Positions 39,336 through 41,380 of a stretch of 41,380 nucleotides of DNA are shown one piece after another. The position numbers were made by a program, and so were the translations under genes. Location of the stretch: the NCBI GenBank assembly GCA_009702755.1, contig WLHL01000011.1:1-41380 (forward strand), given 5' to 3'. The notes beneath the pieces are model-generated. The model was not told the origin of the DNA. It worked only from the letters and a program-made list of their open reading frames with translations, and searched no databases. This DNA is from Actinomycetota bacterium (lineage in GTDB: Bacteria > Actinomycetota > Acidimicrobiia > Acidimicrobiales > Ilumatobacteraceae). The number at the start of each line of letters is the position of its first letter. Within the stretch, counting starts at the first letter, position 1.

Positions 39336-39356
39336 CCCTTCGAAGGGTTCGGCTAG
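39332..39356. terminator. Hairpin after rnhA
   Basis: CTAGCC (39332-39337) and GGCTAG (39351-39356) can pair around an inner CCCTTCGAAGGG; the stop codon TAG of rnhA is in the left arm. No strong T-run. Likely a terminator before the SDR promoter. Confidence 0.45.
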
Positions 39357-39389
39357 GAGGCCGCCCCCTGTTTTGCGTAGCCTGACGGC

Positions 39390-40175
39390 ATGGAAATCAA
39401 AGGCGTAAGCGCAATTGTCACTGGCGGAGCATCGGGAATCGGTGCCGCCTCCGTTCGTCTCCTGGCTCAGGGTGGCGCAAAGGTCGTCATCGCCGACCTT
39501 GAGCGTCAGCGTGAAGTTGGCGAGGCTCTCGCGAAGGAAGTCGGCAACGCCGCTTTCTGCCCAGTTGACGTCACCAAGACAGAAGACATCATCAACGCCG
39601 TCGAGATGGCAAAGTCCATGGGACCACTTCGCGTCCTCGTGAACTCAGCCGGTATCGGTGCAGCACAGCGCACCATCGGTAAGGACGGCCAATACTCATC
39701 GGCTGCCGACATCGATCGCTTCAAGCTCGTCATCGCCATCAACTTGGTGGGCACCTTCGATGCGATCCGTATCGCAGCAACTGCCATGAGCCAGACCGAG
39801 CCACTTGAAGATGGCGAGCGCGGCGCAATCGTGAACATCGCATCTGTTGCAGCATTCGACGGCCAGATTGGTCAGAACGCATACTCCGCTTCTAAGGGCG
39901 GCGTTGTTGGCATGACATTGCCAGTCGCTCGTGACCTCGCACCAGTTGGTATTCGTATCAACACTGTTGCTCCTGGTCTCATCGACACACCGATCTATGG
40001 CAGCGGCGATGCAAGCGAAGCCTTCAAGGCACAGTTGCAGAAGGGCGTTCTCTTCCCACAGAAGTTGGGCAAGCCAGAGCAGCTCGCTTCGATGGTTCTT
40101 GAGTGCATCACGAACAGCTACATGAATGCTGAAACCATCCGCGTGGACGGTGGCATTCGTATGCCGCCTAAGTGA
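39390..40175 (+). CDS. SDR oxidoreductase (3-hydroxyacyl-CoA dehydrogenase-like)
   Basis: 261 residues: SAIVTGGASGIGAASVRLLAQGG (NAD-binding GxxxGxG), VLVNSAGIGAA, ASVAAFDGQIGQNAYSASKGGVVGM (YxxxK) and VAPGLIDTPIYG. The overall match is to human HSD17B10-like type II 3-hydroxyacyl-CoA dehydrogenases. It would oxidise 3-hydroxyacyl-CoA with NAD+. TAGCCT lies 6 nt before the ATG. Base composition is GC-richer and codon use more biased than in neighbours, like the acyl-CoA dehydrogenase gene, which suggests high expression. Confidence 0.88.
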   Translation: MEIKGVSAIVTGGASGIGAASVRLLAQGGAKVVIADLERQREVGEALAKEVGNAAFCPVDVTKTEDIINAVEMAKSMGPLRVLVNSAGIGAAQRTIGKDGQYSSAADIDRFKLVIAINLVGTFDAIRIAATAMSQTEPLEDGERGAIVNIASVAAFDGQIGQNAYSASKGGVVGMTLPVARDLAPVGIRINTVAPGLIDTPIYGSGDASEAFKAQLQKGVLFPQKLGKPEQLASMVLECITNSYMNAETIRVDGGIRMPPK

Positions 40176-41083
40176 GCATCGTTTTTCATAACGATCCGTT
40201 CACGCCGTTTGATCGGCACGAAACACCTTTTAACGATTCCCCGGGCTTTGTCCCGGGGAATCGTCGTTCTATCGGTATTCCCGATGGGCTGTTTCCCACC
40301 GCTGTTGATGCAGTGCGATTGCGCGTTGGCGCTCGACCTTTAGATGTGGCGCAGTGGGTGTCACCTATTGATGACGATTGGGCGTCAACGATTGCGATGA
40401 AGCGTGCGCTCATTGCCGAACGCCCTCACGAAGTCATTGCGTACATCGAGGGTGCAGAAGAAGCATGTGAAGAAGTTGCGGCAGGGGTGCTGGCTTCTAT
40501 CGGGGCGAATCCTTCAATGGAATCGGGAATCGATGCGCTGGTCGATGCAGCGCTACAGACGGCCGATGACTTATGCATTCTGTTGCCCGATGAGGATGGC
40601 GTGCCACGACTTGCAGCTGCAGTGTTGTGCTCTCCGAATCGTTGGCGACTAGCCGAGAAGATTGGTGGAACGATGGCGAGTATTCATTCGCCGGTGGCGC
40701 GTTATGAGGAAGATCTCAACTCGCCTGTGAATTCGGTGATGATGCGATTGAGCCCGGAGCGTCCGATGTGGCGCATCAACTGGGGAATCTCGAATCATCC
40801 TGCGCTGTTTCAGCCTGACACGCCGCCTATTACGCCAGAAATGGATGCGGCTGACATGTGGTTCCGTGTGGAGTGGCAGACATTGCGTCGCTTGCCGATC
40901 ACCGGGGGCATTCTGTTCACAATCCGCACATACGTGGAGAAGTTGTCGGACTTTATGGAACGCGACCAACCGTTAGTGCAAGACATCGCTGAACTTGTGA
41001 ACAAGATTCATGAAGATGTCGCCGTGTATAAGAGCATTGCGCCGTATCGCGAGAAACTCTTTGCGTATTTCGAAACCCGCTAA
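40172..41083 (+). CDS. DUF3445 / heme-dependent oxidative N-demethylase-like protein
   Basis: 303 residues. GTG 40172 overlaps the SDR stop codon (GTGA). Conserved DUF3445 segments: LRVGARPLDVAQW, CILLPDEDGVPRLAAAVLCSPNRWRLAEKIGGTMASIHSPVARYEEDLNSPVNSVMMRLSPERPMWRINWGISNHPALFQP and FRVEWQTLRRLPITGGILFTIRTYV. Family members (PF11927) are heme proteins that demethylate small amines. A terminator-like inverted repeat lies within codons 21-31, so the true start may be downstream. It meets argJ tail-to-tail. Confidence 0.85.
   Translation: MSIVFHNDPFTPFDRHETPFNDSPGFVPGNRRSIGIPDGLFPTAVDAVRLRVGARPLDVAQWVSPIDDDWASTIAMKRALIAERPHEVIAYIEGAEEACEEVAAGVLASIGANPSMESGIDALVDAALQTADDLCILLPDEDGVPRLAAAVLCSPNRWRLAEKIGGTMASIHSPVARYEEDLNSPVNSVMMRLSPERPMWRINWGISNHPALFQPDTPPITPEMDAADMWFRVEWQTLRRLPITGGILFTIRTYVEKLSDFMERDQPLVQDIAELVNKIHEDVAVYKSIAPYREKLFAYFETR
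40233..40264. other. Inverted repeat within the 5' part of the DUF3445 gene
   Basis: A perfect 13-bp stem (40233-40245 and 40252-40264; ACGATTCCCCGGG/CCCGGGGAATCGT) with loop CTTTGT, 60 bp after the start codon. It resembles the 31442 terminator (GGGCTTCGTGCCC versus GGGCTTTGTCCC) but has no T-run. Confidence 0.55.
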
Positions 41084-41086
41084 ACC

Positions 41087-41380
41087 TCAGGTGGTGTAGT
41101 CAGCGTTGATGCGCACGTAGCCATCGGTGAGGTCGCAGCCCCACACGGTTGTTTGTGCAGTGCCGGTCTGTAGCGACACATGAATGAGAACGTCTTCGCC
41201 CTTCATGTACTGGCTCAACTTCACAAGACCGGCCTCATCCACTTGTGATGGATACACCTCTTGGGTGCCGAAGCGAATGACGACCTTTTCCTGATCAATG
41301 TCGGTGTAGTTGCTGCACTTGCCAATGGCCATTGCCACGCGGCCCCAGTTGGGGTCTGCACCGTGCACGGCTGTTTTTAC
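41087..41380 (-). CDS. argJ: ArgJ C-terminal fragment, cut by window edge
   Basis: The minus-strand frame is open from the right edge to a stop at 41087: VKTAVHGADPNWGRVAMAIG, then VVIRFGTQEVYPSQ and WGCDLTDGYVRINADYTT, the C-terminus of bifunctional ornithine acetyltransferase/N-acetylglutamate synthase. GADPNWGR and the LTDGYVRINADYTT terminus are diagnostic. It makes ornithine and N-acetylglutamate in the cyclic arginine pathway. The N-terminal part, including the Thr autoprocessing site, is outside the window. Confidence 0.93.
   Translation of the reverse strand, partial: VKTAVHGADPNWGRVAMAIGKCSNYTDIDQEKVVIRFGTQEVYPSQVDEAGLVKLSQYMKGEDVLIHVSLQTGTAQTTVWGCDLTDGYVRINADYTT

Noticed and set aside
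1-41380. tRNA, rRNA, transposase or phage integration genes
   Set aside because: I read both strands for conserved T-arm/anticodon context, transposase motifs and integrase motifs and found none that I could support.

Overview
The window looks like chromosome of a high-turnover, mid-GC actinobacterium, most likely class Acidimicrobiia (Ilumatobacteraceae-like freshwater or marine lineage). Grounds: a homodimeric AceE-type pyruvate dehydrogenase, a SufC-SufS-SufU set, a mycothiol-dependent (DinB/maleylpyruvate isomerase-type) enzyme, a GAF-ANTAR protein, a heliorhodopsin, Thr-rich linkers in front of LPxTG sorting signals, and many start codons placed 6-7 nt after a TAnnnT hexamer, which is the layout of leaderless actinobacterial mRNAs. 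The taxonomic placement is inference; no rRNA or tRNA was found.

Layout. 1-4.8 kb: a cut-off secreted repeat protein, a membrane desaturase, a VOC protein, a nitroreductase and a sortase-anchored delta-60 repeat protein. 4.8-9.7 kb: small stress/detoxification-type genes (GNAT, SnoaL-like, DUF1272, PNPOx-like, DinB, VOC, DUF6204, a Cys/His-rich unknown, another GNAT, a zinc-ribbon protein). 9.8-12.2 kb: the most interesting block, all on the minus strand: heliorhodopsin, a winged-helix regulator, an SbtA-type bicarbonate permease and an SbtB/PII-like protein, with a large palindrome over the regulator promoter. 12.2-14.8 kb: DUF4287/DUF1801 protein, GAF-ANTAR regulator, secreted HEWTH peptidase. 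15-20.6 kb: a four-gene operon with overlapping ends: LPVTG surface protein, GT4 glycosyltransferase, an alpha/alpha-barrel-like protein and a GH130-type glycosidase/phosphorylase, closed by a 15-bp perfect-stem terminator. 20.6-25.4 kb: DoxX/MarR divergent pair, SCO6745-like protein, EamA transporter, MBL hydrolase, HD protein, L,D-transpeptidase. 25.4-27.9 kb: sufC-sufS-sufU without sufB/sufD beside them. 28-30.3 kb: second desaturase, MBL hydrolase and a VapBC-type toxin-antitoxin pair with a palindromic operator. 30.3-34.5 kb: acyl-CoA dehydrogenase, a membrane-anchored unknown, mycothiol-type enzyme / TetR divergent pair, small unknown, alpha/beta hydrolase with an altered nucleophile elbow. 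34.5-41.4 kb: aceE - HhH-GPD - galE operon (minus), RNase HI, SDR - DUF3445 (heme-dependent N-demethylase-like) pair, and the C-terminal end of argJ.

Working together: the HeR-wHTH-SbtA-SbtB block may couple a retinal photoreceptor with inorganic carbon uptake; this is a hypothesis from gene order. The adhesin-GT4-GH130 operon suggests coordinated production of a surface protein and a glycan. The rest is mostly housekeeping and lipid, redox and cofactor metabolism. Genes are packed tightly: no stretch over 300 bases lacks a gene; the two largest gaps (8608-8822 and 14752-14976) are described below.
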